From the NCBI RefSeq assembly GCF_018777385.1, contig NZ_JAFJYB010000004.1:558001-622000 (forward strand): a stretch of DNA of 64,000 nucleotides, read 5' to 3'. Below the pieces are notes generated by a model. The model was not told where the DNA came from and searched no databases. It worked only from the letters and a program-made list of their open reading frames with translations. A program made the position numbers and the translations under genes. Positions 54,717-64,000 of this stretch are shown one piece after another. Position 1 is the stretch's first letter; the number at the start of each line of letters is the position of its first letter. Source of the stretch: Candidatus Symbiopectobacterium endolongispinus. Lineage in GTDB: Bacteria; Pseudomonadota; Gammaproteobacteria; Enterobacterales; Enterobacteriaceae.

Positions 54717-55857
54717 ATGACCGTATTCAGTGTTAAACATAGCCCGCTGCTGCGTCAGCCTGAGCACTTTATCTCTCGCGACGATCTGAAGGCGCTGATC
54801 TGCCGCATTACCGATAATCTGGTCAATATCAAGGATGAAACCGGTGAGTTTCTGCTGCGGTTGGATGATGGTCGTGTCATCGATACCAAGGGCTGGGCCG
54901 GGTGGGAATGGACGCACGGTATTGGCCTTTACGGCATTTACCAATATTATCAACAGACGGGTGATGACCAGATGCGAGCCATCATTGATGATTGGTTCGA
55001 GGCACGTCTGGCGGAAGGTACGCCTACCAAAAACGTCAACACGGTCTGCCAGTTCCTGACGCTGGCCTATCGCTATGAAGAGACGCGTGATGCCCGTTGG
55101 GTGCCTTATTTGGAGCGCTGGGCGGAGTGGGTGATGTATGACATGCCGCGCACCCAGAAAAACGGTTTGCAGCATATCGTCTACAACAGCGAAAACACCG
55201 ATCAACTGTGGGACGACACCATGATGATGAGTGTGCTGCCGCTGGCAAAAATTGGCAAACTACTCAACCGCCCCGAGTTTATCGAAGAGGCAACCTACCA
55301 GTTCTTACTGCACGTGCAGTATCTGATGGATCGACGCAGCGGCCTGTGGTTCCACGGCTTGGACGTTTGATGGCAAGCACAATTTTGCCGAAGTGCGTTG
55401 GGCGCGCGGCAATAGCTGGCTGACGGTAGCCATTCCTGAGTTTATCGAACTGCTGGAATTGCCTGAAGGAAATGCAACGCGCCGCTTCCTGTTGCAGGTG
55501 CTGGAAAGCCAGATTGAAGCGCTGGCGCAGTATCAGGATGACAGTGGTCTGTGGCATACGCTGCTGGATGACGCAAACTCTTACGTGGAAAGCTCCGCTA
55601 CCGCAGGGTTTGCCTATGGTATTCTGAAAGCGGTGCGCAAACGCTATGTGGATAAGCGCTATGCCGAGATGGCGGAAAAAGCGATTCGCGGCGTGATTGC
55701 CAATATAAATCCGCAAGGCGAGCTGGTCAATGTGTCGTTTGGTACGGCGATGGGCCGCGATCTGGACTACTACCGCCAGATCCCGCTGACCTCCATGCCT
55801 TACGGTCAGGCGATGGCAATCCTGTGCCTGTCTGAGTATCTGCGCGTCTATCTGTAA
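54717..55857 (+). pseudogene. rhiN: RhiN-type unsaturated rhamnogalacturonyl hydrolase (GH105), frameshifted
   Basis: GH105 enzymes remove the unsaturated galacturonate from rhamnogalacturonan fragments in the cytoplasm. The alpha/alpha barrel start is WAGWEWTHGIGLYGIYQYY and the catalytic Asp segment is LWDDTMMMSVLPLAK. At about 55361 an extra T changes GWTFDGKHNFAEVRW to GLDV-stop (TGA 55368). The second frame resumes GKHNFAEVRWARGNSWL and runs to LCLSEYLRVYL at 55857. Restored length is about 380, normal for the family. It is 39 bp after rhiT, an operon as in Dickeya and Pectobacterium. Both genes are now broken. Confidence 0.85.
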
Positions 55858-55875
55858 GCGATAAACCGAAGATTG

Positions 55876-55909
55876 CCCCGCGAAAGCACTACGTTGCTTC
55901 GCGGGGTTT
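55876..55909. terminator. Bidirectional terminator between rhiN and MBL gene
   Basis: CCCCGCGAAAGC / GCTTCGCGGGG hairpin between convergent genes, with TTT on the forward side. Confidence 0.65.
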
Positions 55910-55913
55910 GGCG

Positions 55914-56880
55914 TTATTTCAGTCCGTTCAGGCTGTAATTCACCGGGATCCAGCGATAACCGTTGGTGGTGCCGTTGCGTTCCACGCGGGTATTTACATG
56001 GCCGATGCCCGGGAACGGCAGGTGCGCGCCCGCCACCAGATAGCCTTCACTGTCTGCCTGAGCAAACAGGGCTTAGCGGGTTTTGGTCGCCTGATCCATA
56101 TCTGAATCGAAGCTGATGGTGGTTTCCGGTATCGGCATTTGCACTGCTTCGGCGTGCACGATATCGCCCCATGCCAGCAATTTATTGCCGTCACTGACGA
56201 TGCTATAGGCGGTATGCCCCGGCGTATGGCCTGGCGCAAACACTGGCGTAATGCCAGGCAGCAGTGGGGCATCCCCGCTGAAGGTTTTCACTTTATTTGC
56301 TGCCGCCAGGATCTTAAAGACGTCCTGAACCCGTTGGAAAGCGGGCTTGCGTTCAGGGGCGGCTTGCGCCAGATGCTGCGGATCTAACCAGAAATCATAC
56401 TCTTTTTGCGAAACGTAAACGGTCGCATTCGGGTAGGAGAGCTTGCCGTTTTGCACCAGACCGCCAAAATGGTCGCCGTGCAGGTGGGTCATCAGGATAG
56501 TATCGACCTGTTCTGGACGATAGCCCGACGCCAATAGGTTTTTCTGTACTTTTCCGACGTTGCTGTTGGCCTGCGTGCCGTTACCGGTATCAATCAACAC
56601 CAGATTTTTACCTGTGTTGATCAGAAACGCATTGATGGAAGTTTCAACCGTGGGGGATAAGGATTTCTCTGCCAGCAACTGGCGAATGGTGTTGGGATCG
56701 GTGTGCGTGAGCAGTTTGTCCATCGGCATAGCGTTGGTGCCATCTGAAAGCGCGGTAATTTCATATTGCCCCAACAACTGCCGATAGTGGCCGGGTTGGG
56801 TTTTGACTTGCGTCGTGGCTTCAGCCACTGCGACATCGGGGAGGCATCGCTATCAGGCGCGCCGCTTTCAAAGGTTTCAT
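55914..56880 (-). pseudogene. Exported metallo-beta-lactamase-fold hydrolase, frameshift and nonsense
   Basis: The core is a metallo-beta-lactamase fold with the metal motif THLHGDHFGG (about 56490), NLVLIDTGNG and FAPGHTPGHTAY. ATG 56880 with AAGGAA reads MKPLKAARLIAMPP, the start of a signal peptide, but leaves frame at about 56840; the mature part resumes as AVAEATTQVK. A second lesion is TAA at 56071-56073 after DQATKTR; the same frame continues ALFAQADSEGYLVAGAHLP and ends NYSLNGLK at 55914. About 310 residues when restored. Lactonase or related hydrolase activity is possible; the substrate is unknown. Confidence 0.78.
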
Positions 56881-57111
56881 CGTATCGTTCCTTGTCGTAA
56901 ACACCGTGAAAAAGAAATGGGCAATCCCCTTGATTATTAACCGAACTGCAACATTCCTCAAATGTTATCACCCCCTATCGTAACGTTATAATGCAACGGC
57001 TATCTGGCGCGGTCACGCGATGTGGGGTTTGGCGCAACACAGGCAATCTGTGATAATGACGGTTTACCAGCCTGCCCGTGCTGGCACCCGATAGTTAAGT
57101 GATAGGATGTT

Positions 57112-57783
57112 ATGCTGTACCCAATAAATGAGATGTTTCAAACCCTGCAAGGTGAAGGTTTTTTTACCGGTGTTCCGGCGATTTTTGTACGTTTGCAAGG
57201 GTGTCCGGTGGGTTGCAGTTGGTGCGATACCAAACACACCTGGGATAAGTTTGCTGAGCGTGAAACCACACTGGAGAATATTCTGGTAAAGACGCAGGAG
57301 AGCGATGCTTGGGCACCGGCCAGCCCGGAAGCGATTCTGGCGCGCATCCAGCAAGAGGGGTATAGCACCCGGCATATCGTTATCACGGGGGGAGAGCCTT
57401 GTGTCCATGATTTGACGCCGCTGACCGACTATCTCGAGCAAAACGGCTATCGCTGCCAGATAGAAACCAACGGCACCCATGATGTGCGCTGTTCGCCGCA
57501 AACCTGGGTCACGGTCTCACCCAAAGTGAATATGCGCGGCGGCATGGTGGTGCTCGACCTGGCATTAGTGCGCGCTGATGAAATCAAGCATCCTGTGGCG
57601 AGAGAGAAAGACATTGAGGCGCTGGATGCTCTGCTGGCGCGTTTACACGATGACAAAGCACGGATTATCGCCCTACAGCCAATCAGCCAGAAAGACGCGG
57701 CGACCAAGCTCTGTATCGAAATCTGTATCGCGCGTAATTGGCGTCTGTCGATGCAGACGCACAAGTATCTGAATATCGCCTGA
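57112..57783 (+). CDS. queE: QueE, 7-carboxy-7-deazaguanine synthase
   Basis: QueE is a radical SAM enzyme that contracts carboxytetrahydropterin in queuosine synthesis; in E. coli it also inhibits division under stress. The 223 residues equal E. coli. MFQTLQGEGFFTGVPAIF is the substrate-binding start and CPVGCSWCDTKHTW carries the CxxxCxxC cluster ligands (about 31-38). ITGGEPCVHDL and VTVSPKVNMRGG follow. It is convergent with queD. No lesion is visible, whereas its pathway partner queD has a suspect start. Confidence 0.96.
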   Translation: MLYPINEMFQTLQGEGFFTGVPAIFVRLQGCPVGCSWCDTKHTWDKFAERETTLENILVKTQESDAWAPASPEAILARIQQEGYSTRHIVITGGEPCVHDLTPLTDYLEQNGYRCQIETNGTHDVRCSPQTWVTVSPKVNMRGGMVVLDLALVRADEIKHPVAREKDIEALDALLARLHDDKARIIALQPISQKDAATKLCIEICIARNWRLSMQTHKYLNIA

Positions 57784-57799
57784 TGGCAGGCCGAACCTT

Positions 57800-58162
57800 T
57801 TATTCCCCCCGATAAACGCAGCCCGCCGTGCAGGTTTCTTTCACCGTCACGGCGCTCAGCAGAGGCAGTGTGGGTTTTAACTGCTGCCAGATCCAGTGCG
57901 CCAGCACCTCGCTGGTGGGGTTTTCCAAGCCGGGGATTTCATTGAGGTAGTGGTGATCCAACTGCTGCCAAACCGGATTGAATACTGCTTTCAAGTCTGC
58001 GAAATCCATCACCCAGCCGGTATGCGGGTCGACTTCACCGGTGATTTCCAGTCTCACCATAAAGGAATGTCCGTGCAAACGGCCACATTTGTGCCCTTCC
58101 GGCACGTGCGGTAGGTGGTGGGCGGCTTCAAACTGAAAATCTTTAAATAGGGTAGTGACCGT
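57800..58162 (-). CDS. queD: QueD, 6-carboxytetrahydropterin synthase, start codon apparently mutated to ACG
   Basis: QueD converts dihydroneopterin triphosphate to carboxytetrahydropterin for queuosine. Zinc-binding and catalytic parts are present: [24 protein letters not shown] (His ligands, Cys), [11 protein letters not shown] and [14 protein letters not shown]. Where homologues start (MxTTLFKDF), this gene has ACG (58160-58162) with AGGA nine bases upstream, so ATG probably changed to ACG. In-frame ATGs at 58210 and 58237 would add 16 and 25 residues without a good ribosome site. The family motif AAHRL is AAHHL, losing a conserved Arg. The coding region is otherwise complete (120 residues). 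Expression and activity are doubtful. Confidence 0.85.
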   Translation of the reverse strand, partial: TVTTLFKDFQFEAAHHLPHVPEGHKCGRLHGHSFMVRLEITGEVDPHTGWVMDFADLKAVFNPVWQQLDHHYLNEIPGLENPTSEVLAHWIWQQLKPTLPLLSAVTVKETCTAGCVYRGE

Positions 58163-58468
58163 AACAACGTTCCTGAAGGGATAACCGAGCGTAAACAAAA
58201 GCCGTCGCATACTACCGGAAAGTCGTCCTTGAAGCACGTTTGGTTGAAGAATAATCTGATTGATAGGGTGTTCATCTAATCAGGAGACCTATAACGCTTT
58301 AAGCGTTAAGGATTATCAGAAAAACCATTTAGGCATTTTGGTTATTAAATATTGCCGTCGCGTCTTTAATTGTTGCGCGCTGGATAGGTAACCTTATATT
58401 CCATACAACTTTAGATTGCATAAATATCGCTATATGGCGGGACGACTTACAAGGACACTGAAATCACG

Positions 58469-60189
58469 ATGACCACTCCGGTTTCGTTGCTGCCGCTTAG
58501 TGCTGGGCAGCTTGCGCGTTTGCAGAGCGCCACGGGGGATTTCTCTCCAGCGCAGCTGGCCTGGCTGTCAGGCTATTTTTGGGGCGTTGCGCAGGGCAAT
58601 GGGGCTCAGAGCGGTGCCGTGTCTGCCGTATCGCTCCCGGCCAGTGTCGCTGCGCCTGCCTAAAGCATTACCCTTATCTCCGCATCGCAAACGGGCAATG
58701 CCAGCCGCGTGGCGGAACAACTGCGTGACGATTTGCTGGCTGCCAAGCTTGCGGTCACGCTGGTGAATGCAGGCGATTATAAATTTAAGCAAATTGCGCA
58801 GGAAACGCTGTTGCTGGTGGTGACCTCCACGCAAGGGGAGGGGGAACCGCCGGAAGAGGCCGTGGCGCTGCATAAATTCCTGTTATCCAAAAAAGCTCCT
58901 GCGCTAAAAAACCACGTCGTTTGCGGTGTTCGGATTGGGGGATACCTCTTACGAATTCTTCTGTAAAGCCGGCAAAGATGTTGATGGTCGATTGGCAGAG
59001 CTGTGTACAGAGCGCCTGCTAGATCGCGTGGACGCCGATGTTGACTATCAGGCGGCCGCTGAGCAGTGGCGTCGGCAGATTGTTGATATCATTCAGGCGC
59101 GTATACCGGCACAAGGTGCTGCGGTGGTTCAGGCGAGCGCCAGCGGAACGTGGGATGAAATTTCTAGCAGTCCGTACAGTAAAACCGCGCCTTACACGGC
59201 GAGTTTCGCCGTGAATCAGAAAATCACGGGGCGTGCGTCCGATAAGGATGTGCGCCATATCGAGATCGATCTGGGGGGATTCCGGGCTGCGCTATCAGCC
59301 GGGTGATGCGCTTGGCGTGTGGTATCAAAACGATCCGGCGCTGGTACAAGAGTTACTGGAATTGCTGTGGTTGAAAGGGGATGAGCTTGTGACCGTGGCG
59401 GGAGAGACATTGCCTTTGTCACAGGCGCTGCAACGCCATTTCGAACTGACGCAAAACACGGCGCCGCTGGTGGATATGGTGCGTCAGGCACCGACGGAAT
59501 TGACGCCGGAGCAACTGATTGGCTGGCTGCGACCGTTGACGCCTCGCCTCTATTCCATTGCCTCTTCCCAGGCTGAAGCCGAAAGTGAAGTGCATATCAC
59601 CGTTGGTGTTGTGCGCTACGACTATGAGGGACGTGCGCGAACGGGCGGTGCATCAGGTTATCTGGCGGATCGTTTGAATGAAGACGATGAGATTCAGGTC
59701 TTTATTGAACATAACGATCACTTCCGCCTGCCTGCCGATCCCTCGACGTCCGTCATCATGATCGGACCTGGCACCGGCATTGCTCCGTTTCGTGCCTTTA
59801 TGCAACAGCGCGAAGCGGACGGTGCTGAAGGCAAAAACTGGCTGTTTTTCGGCAACCCGCACTTTACCGAAGATTTTCTCTATCAGGTGGAATGGCAGCG
59901 CTACGTGAAAGACGGGCTGCTGACGCATATCGATCTGGACTGGTCGCGCGATCAAGCACACAAGATCTATGTGCAGGACAAACTGCGCGAGAAGGGCGAA
60001 CAAGTGTGGCGCTGGATCCAGGACGGCGCACATCTCTACGTGTGTGGCGATGCCAACCGTATGGCGAAAGATGTGGAGCAGGCGCTGCTGGACATCATCG
60101 TTACCCACGGCGGTCTGGATGTCGAACAGGACGATGAGTTTTTAAGTGAACTGCGCCTTGAGCGCCGTTATCAGCGCGATGTGTACTAG
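58469..60189 (+). pseudogene. cysJ: CysJ, sulfite reductase flavoprotein alpha subunit, multiply broken
   Basis: CysJ passes electrons from NADPH through FAD and FMN to CysI. Lesions in order: TAA 58661 just before [13 protein letters not shown], the FMN-binding loop; an extra C at about 58910 that breaks [19 protein letters not shown]; a G5 to G6 expansion at about 59277 where [12 protein letters not shown] should follow; and an in-frame deletion of about 31 residues between HFELTQNTA and PLVDMV. The last stretch is intact: [27 protein letters not shown] (NADPH site) and the C-terminal [10 protein letters not shown]. The ribosome site and start ([18 protein letters not shown]) are normal. 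It is followed by cysI and cysH in the usual operon order. Confidence 0.92.
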
Positions 60190-60203
60190 CGAAATCTTTA
60201 TCA

Positions 60204-61929
60204 ATGAGCGAAAAATTACCAATCGATGAACGTTATCCCGGCCCGTTAGTGGTAGAAGGGAAACTCGCTGATGCGGAGCGCCTGAAGCGGGAAAGTAACT
60301 ACCTGCGCGGTACCATTGCTGAAGATTTGCAGGAAGGGCTGACGGGCGGTTTTAACGGCGATAACTTTTTGCTGATCCGTTTTCACGGCATGTGTCAGCA
60401 GGATGACCGTGATATTCGCGCTGAGCGTGCCGAGCAAAAGCTGGAACCGCGTCATGCCATGATGCTGCGCTGCCGTTTGCCCGGTGGCGTGATGACGCCG
60501 GAACAGTGGTTGGGGATTGATAAATTTGCTGCCGAGAGCACGCTCTATGGCAGCATTCTTATCACCAACCGCCAAACCTTTCAGTTTCACGGTATTCTGA
60601 AGCCGAACTTGAAACCGGCGCACCAGTTGCTGAACCATCTTGGGCTGGATGCGTTGGCGACTGCCAACGATGTGAACCGTAACTACTTCTAACCCGGTGG
60701 AATCCGAGCTGCATCAGCAGGCCTATGACTGGGCGAAGAAGATCTCCGAGCATCTGTTGCCACGTACCCGTGCCTACGCCGAGATCTGGCAGGATCAAGA
60801 GAAAGTCGCTACCACCGATGAAGAACCGATCCTCGGGGCGACCTATTTGCCGCGCAAGTTCAAAACCACGGTAGTGATCCCGCCGCAAAACGATGTCGAT
60901 CTGCACGCCAACGATCTTAATTTTATCGCTATTGCCGATAATGGCCGTCTGGTCGGTTTCAACGTGTTGGTAGGTGGCGGCCTTTCTATCGCCCACGGCT
61001 ATAAGGCAACCTATCCGCGCACTGCCAGTGAGCTGGGTTATATTCCTATTGAGCATACGCTGGCCGTGGCCGAAGCGGTAGTGACCACGCAACGTGACTG
61101 GGGTAATCGCACCAACCGCAAAAATGCCAAAACCAAATATACGCTGGAGCGTGTCGGCGTTGACACCTTCAAACGTGAAGTGGAAAAGCGCGCGGGCGTG
61201 ACCTTTGAATCGGTGCGCCCGTATAAATTTACTGGCCGTGGCGATCGCATTGGCTGGGTGAAAGGCATCGATAGCAAATGGCACCTGACGCTGTTTATCG
61301 AAAATGGCCGTATTCTCGATTATCCAGGGCGCCCGTTGAAAACAGGGTTGGCTGAAATTGCCAAAATCCATAAAGGGGATTTCCGCCTCACGGCTAACCA
61401 AAACCTGATTGTGGCGGGCGTGAGTACGCGCAATAAAGCGAAGATTGAAGCGCTGGCGCGCGAGCACGGGTTGATTGACGATAGCGTCAGCGAGCAGCGT
61501 AAAAACTAGATGGCCTGCGTATCCTTCCCAACCTGTCCGCTGGCGATGGCGGAGGCCGAGCGTTTTCTGCCGGAATTTGTCACCGAGGTGGAAGGCATTA
61601 TGCAGCGCCGCGGCGTTGGCGACGAGCATATCGTACTGCGGGTAACCGGCTGTCCGAACGTCTGTGGCCGCGCCATGCTAGCGGAAATTGGTCTGGTGGG
61701 GAAAGCCGTTGGGCGCTACAACCTGCATCTGGGCGGTAACCGCGAAGGCACGCGCATTCCGCGTATGTATCGCGAAAATATCACGCAGGCGGAGATCCTG
61801 GGCGAACTGGATAGTCTGATTGGCCGCTGGGCGCTGGAGCGCCAGCAGGGAGAAGGGTTTGGTGACTTTGCGATTCGTAGCGGCATTATCAAGCCGGTGC
61901 TCGATCCGGCGCGCGATTTTTACGATTAA
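60204..61929 (+). pseudogene. cysI: CysI, sulfite reductase hemoprotein beta subunit, frameshift and nonsense
   Basis: CysI reduces sulfite to sulfide on a siroheme-4Fe-4S centre. The first third is normal ([10 protein letters not shown], about residue 117). At 60683 NDVNRN is followed by YF-stop; homologues read NRNVLCTSNP, and a deletion of about eight bases accounts for the change. The next frame carries [20 protein letters not shown] and [16 protein letters not shown] 61507 then replaces the Ser before [18 protein letters not shown]. The cluster motif CPNGCGRAML is [10 protein letters not shown]. The C-terminus [15 protein letters not shown] is intact. At least three independent lesions make this gene dead. 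Confidence 0.92.
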
Positions 61930-61938
61930 CCGGGAGGC

Positions 61939-62676
61939 ATGATGTCGGTATTCTCTCTTGAAGCGCTCAATGCGCTACCCAAACCGGAGCAGGCGCAAGT
62001 GCTGGCAGAAACCAACGCCCAGTTGGAAACGCTCTCCGCCGAGGCGCGCGTAGCCTGGGCTCTGGAGCACTTGCCGGGAGAGTACGTTCTCTCTTCCAGT
62101 TTCGGTATTCAGGCGGCGGTAAGCCTGCATTTGGTCACGCAACTGCGCCCTGATATTCCGGTTATCCTCACCGATACCGACTACCTGTTCCCGGAGACCT
62201 ACCAGTTTATCGATACACTGACCGAGCAGTTGAAACTCAATCTGAAGGTGTATCGCGCCGAGCACTCCCCGGCCTGGCAGGAAGCACGCTATGGCAAGCT
62301 GTGGGAACAGGGCGTTGAAGGCATTGAGCAGTACAACCAGCTAAATAAAGTAGAACCGATGAATCGCGGGCTGAGTGAGCTACAAGCACAAACCTGGTTT
62401 GCCGGGTTGCGGCGCGAGCAGTCTGGCAGCCGTGGACATCTGCTGGTGCTGGCTATCCAACGCGGCGTATTCAAGGTGTTGCCGATTATCGATTGGGATA
62501 ACAAGCAGGTGTATCAATACCTCAAGCAGAACGGTTTGTCCTACCATCCGCTGTGGGATCAAGGATACCTGTCCGTAGGGGATACGCATACCACGCGTAA
62601 ATGGGAACCGGGAATAAGCGAAGAAGAAACGCGATTCTTTGGTTTGAAACGGGAGTGTGGGTTGCACGAGGGGTGA
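61939..62676 (+). CDS. cysH: CysH, phosphoadenylylsulfate (PAPS) reductase
   Basis: CysH reduces PAPS to sulfite using thioredoxin or glutaredoxin. The 245 residues are open, with GGGAGG before the start (ATG 61939 or 61942). [13 protein letters not shown] is the PP-loop, [11 protein letters not shown] and PIIDWDN are normal, and the catalytic Cys lies in RECGLHEG at the C-terminus. One conserved spot is changed: TDTGYLFPET is [10 protein letters not shown]. With cysJ and cysI dead, its product sulfite cannot be reduced. Loss of cysQ would also let PAP build up if CysH were active. It is the last intact frame of the operon and may already be under relaxed selection. Confidence 0.93.
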   Translation: MMSVFSLEALNALPKPEQAQVLAETNAQLETLSAEARVAWALEHLPGEYVLSSSFGIQAAVSLHLVTQLRPDIPVILTDTDYLFPETYQFIDTLTEQLKLNLKVYRAEHSPAWQEARYGKLWEQGVEGIEQYNQLNKVEPMNRGLSELQAQTWFAGLRREQSGSRGHLLVLAIQRGVFKVLPIIDWDNKQVYQYLKQNGLSYHPLWDQGYLSVGDTHTTRKWEPGISEEETRFFGLKRECGLHEG

Positions 62677-62724
62677 GTGTCACCTCCATCCTTCCAGCCC
62701 ACTTCCGTCATTCACGCACACCTC

Positions 62725-62808
62725 CGTCATTCCCGCAAAGGCGGGAATCTCCTACAGGCGAAACAGGTTTCGTCTAACAGAGATCCCCGGCTTTCGCCGA
62801 GGATGACG
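62725..62808. repeat. Dispersed REP-like palindromic repeat
   Basis: Starts CGTCATTCCCGCAAAGGCGG and ends TTTCGCCGAGGATGACG. It is the same family as 20007-20092, with similar spacing between arms. It lies between cysH and the prophage repressor. Confidence 0.7.
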
Positions 62809-62883
62809 AGGGGGACAATGACTTTTCAGCAGTCTGCGACCGTTGGTAAACAGCCTTTTTTGTGCACAGTGCTGGCACAGTAA

Positions 62884-63618
62884 TCAGTAGTCCAGCACCG
62901 CCCACCAGAATACGCGCCCGATAATATTGACTTCGCTGAGGGATTTCTCTTCCACGGGATGCTCAGCACTGTTGTAACTGCGGATGCTTACCGTGTTTGG
63001 CCCAACTTGGTACAGCAACTTAATGCGGTTCCAACCGTTTTGGCTGATGGCGTAGATCTTGCCATCAATAATACGCTTATCGTTGGTGTTGACGGCGACG
63101 GTTGTTCCATCGGGAATAAACGGTTCCATGCTGTCGCCCTTGGCCGGGAAACAGAGTACGCCAGAACCATCCGAATTGGCACCGACGCGGCGTAGGGTCG
63201 ATTTGGAAAATCGCAGCTTAAACCCGTTATGATCTTTATCCATGATGCGCCCAGTCCCGCGGGCGAATTCAATATCTTTCAGAAACGGCACTTCCACTTC
63301 ATCATCCCACAAGGGGGTGTGGCTGTCCCACACATCAACCGTTCCCCACTGGGATTCCGGCGGAACGTTGGAGCGCGAGTCGTAAGGTGCTGCCGCAGGC
63401 GAACGCATCGGTTCATCACCATTTGCCAGCCATTCCGGACGGACTCCCAACGCATCGGCGATATCAATGATACGCGAGGTTCCTTTCGCCTGACCGGAGG
63501 TTAAGCGCCAGATGGTTGGCTGAGCCATGTTAACGGCACGTGCCAGTTGCCCCTGAGTCATTCCCGTCAGCGACATCGCATGGTTGAGCCGTTCTGCCAA
63601 AGTGTTCATCGTTTTCAT
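62884..63618 (-). CDS. Phage CI-like repressor (XRE helix-turn-helix plus S24 peptidase)
   Basis: The 244-residue protein has an N-terminal helix-turn-helix (MTQGQLARAVNMAQPTIWRL) and a C-terminal LexA-like S24 domain with the catalytic Ser in FPAKGDSMEPFIPDG and a Lys in NRIKLLY. Such repressors keep a lambdoid prophage silent and cleave themselves on RecA activation. Starts at 63618 or 63609 are equivalent, without a strong ribosome site, as is common for cI genes. Divergent operator repeats lie upstream. The frame is intact. Confidence 0.88.
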   Translation of the reverse strand: MKTMNTLAERLNHAMSLTGMTQGQLARAVNMAQPTIWRLTSGQAKGTSRIIDIADALGVRPEWLANGDEPMRSPAAAPYDSRSNVPPESQWGTVDVWDSHTPLWDDEVEVPFLKDIEFARGTGRIMDKDHNGFKLRFSKSTLRRVGANSDGSGVLCFPAKGDSMEPFIPDGTTVAVNTNDKRIIDGKIYAISQNGWNRIKLLYQVGPNTVSIRSYNSAEHPVEEKSLSEVNIIGRVFWWAVLDY

Positions 63619-63871
63619 GCCAGTAACTTTATAGCATTAGTTATTGCTTTTCAAGTGAAACGGCAATACCTTTTGCTATTATCGATAGTTAAAGGTATTA
63701 TCACACTAACAACACCGGCTGCGCGTGAGTAACGGACGTTAGTTCTTAATTAAATCAATAGCTTTTCGGTGGCAGTCTATGGCTGCCGCTCTTTTGTTAC
63801 TCCGGGGGACGGTGCGGCAAGAACCCAATGGTCTTGTCAGATAACGGCATAGAAACAACAAAGGTGGCGAG
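63619..63871. other. Phage operator/promoter region without cro or replication genes
   Basis: An inverted repeat ATACCTTTTGCTAT / ATAGTTAAAGGTAT (63666-63698) and a related AT-rich copy nearer the repressor (about 63628-63645) look like repressor operators. No cro, cII or replication gene follows before the antiterminator at 63872. Confidence 0.55.
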
Positions 63872-64000
63872 ATGATTCGTGATATCCAAAAGGTGCTCGA
63901 GCGCTATGGCGCATGGGCTTCTCATACTGAACACGGGCTGTATTACTCATCGGTGGCGGCGGGCTTCCGTGGGCTGCTGCCATCCAGCCGGCGCTCGCGC
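63872..64000 (+). CDS. Phage antitermination protein Q-like, N-terminal part at window edge
   Basis: ATG 63872 follows AAGGTGGCGAG. The 43 visible residues, MIRDIQKVLERYGAWASH and then YSSVAAGFRGLLPSSRRSR, resemble the start of Q-type late antiterminators of lambdoid phages (MRDIxxVLERWGAWA, IAAGFKGLLP). These bind near the late promoter and let RNA polymerase read through terminators. The gene runs off the window. Confidence 0.7.
   Translation, partial: MIRDIQKVLERYGAWASHTEHGLYYSSVAAGFRGLLPSSRRSR

Noticed and set aside
60562..61629. 355-codon reverse-strand frame over cysI
   Set aside because: Antisense of cysI, which explains the conserved protein text; no start signals.
62677..62883. 68-codon ORF after cysH
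   Set aside because: It consists largely of the REP-like repeat and has no ribosome site.

Overview
The window is an Enterobacterales chromosome segment. Gene content and order match the family closely: tamA-tamB-ytfP, ppa, plsY, folB, bacA, cca-ygiM-ygiF-glnE-hldE, barA-rlmD-relA-mazG-pyrG-eno and queE-queD-cysJIH. ERIC elements are present. The pectin side-chain genes rhiT-rhiN and the merged glucarate/galactarate cluster next to barA suggest a Pectobacteriaceae or Yersiniaceae relative (Dickeya, Pectobacterium, Sodalis, Serratia). I cannot fix the genus from sequence alone.

The dominant signal is recent, widespread gene decay. Genes for core processes are open and well conserved: tamA/B, ppa, plsY, folB, bacA, cca, hldE, ligA, relA, mazG, pyrG, eno, queE. 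Nearly every dispensable gene carries lesions: one-base slippage in short G or A runs, nonsense changes, and deletions. Broken genes are cpdB, ytfJ, ytfL, a siderophore-interacting reductase, a methyltransferase, ygiM, ygiF, glnE, garD, gudP, gudX, garL, garR, barA, rhiT, rhiN, an MBL hydrolase, cysJ and cysI. Two genes (garK, rlmD) keep open frames but have lost a catalytic segment by in-frame deletion. cysQ is reduced to its first nine codons, fused to the 3' part of ytfJ. This is the pattern of a recently host-restricted symbiont or pathogen. Frameshift artefacts of sequencing are the main alternative for the one-base indels, but cannot explain the substitutions and larger deletions.

Layout. 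1-7.1 kb: ytfE with an NsrR operator, an unrecognised peptidase-like ORF, a cpdB remnant, cpdB, cysQ/ytfJ junction, ytfK, ytfL, msrA. 7.3-14.4 kb: TAM outer-membrane assembly module, ytfP, Fur-controlled reductase. 14.4-20.8 kb: ppa, plsY, folB, bacA, Crp/Fnr regulator with divergent methyltransferase, cca, ygiM. 21-31 kb: ygiF, glnE, hldE, ligA, ypeB, FlxA-like, Aer. 31.4-41.1 kb: hexarate catabolism, with gudD the only enzyme showing no visible lesion. 41.3-52.8 kb: a lipoprotein hydrolase, barA, rlmD, relA, mazG between inverted ERICs, pyrG, eno. 53-57 kb: rhiTN and MBL. 57.1-62.7 kb: queE, queD and the decayed sulfite-reductase operon. 62.9-64 kb: a prophage repressor next to an antiterminator-like gene.

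Functionally, the decay removes whole capacities: sulfate assimilation (cysJ, cysI, cysQ), glucarate/galactarate use, rhamnogalacturonan use, BarA signalling and GlnE control of glutamine synthetase. Envelope biogenesis, nucleotide supply and the stringent response are kept.
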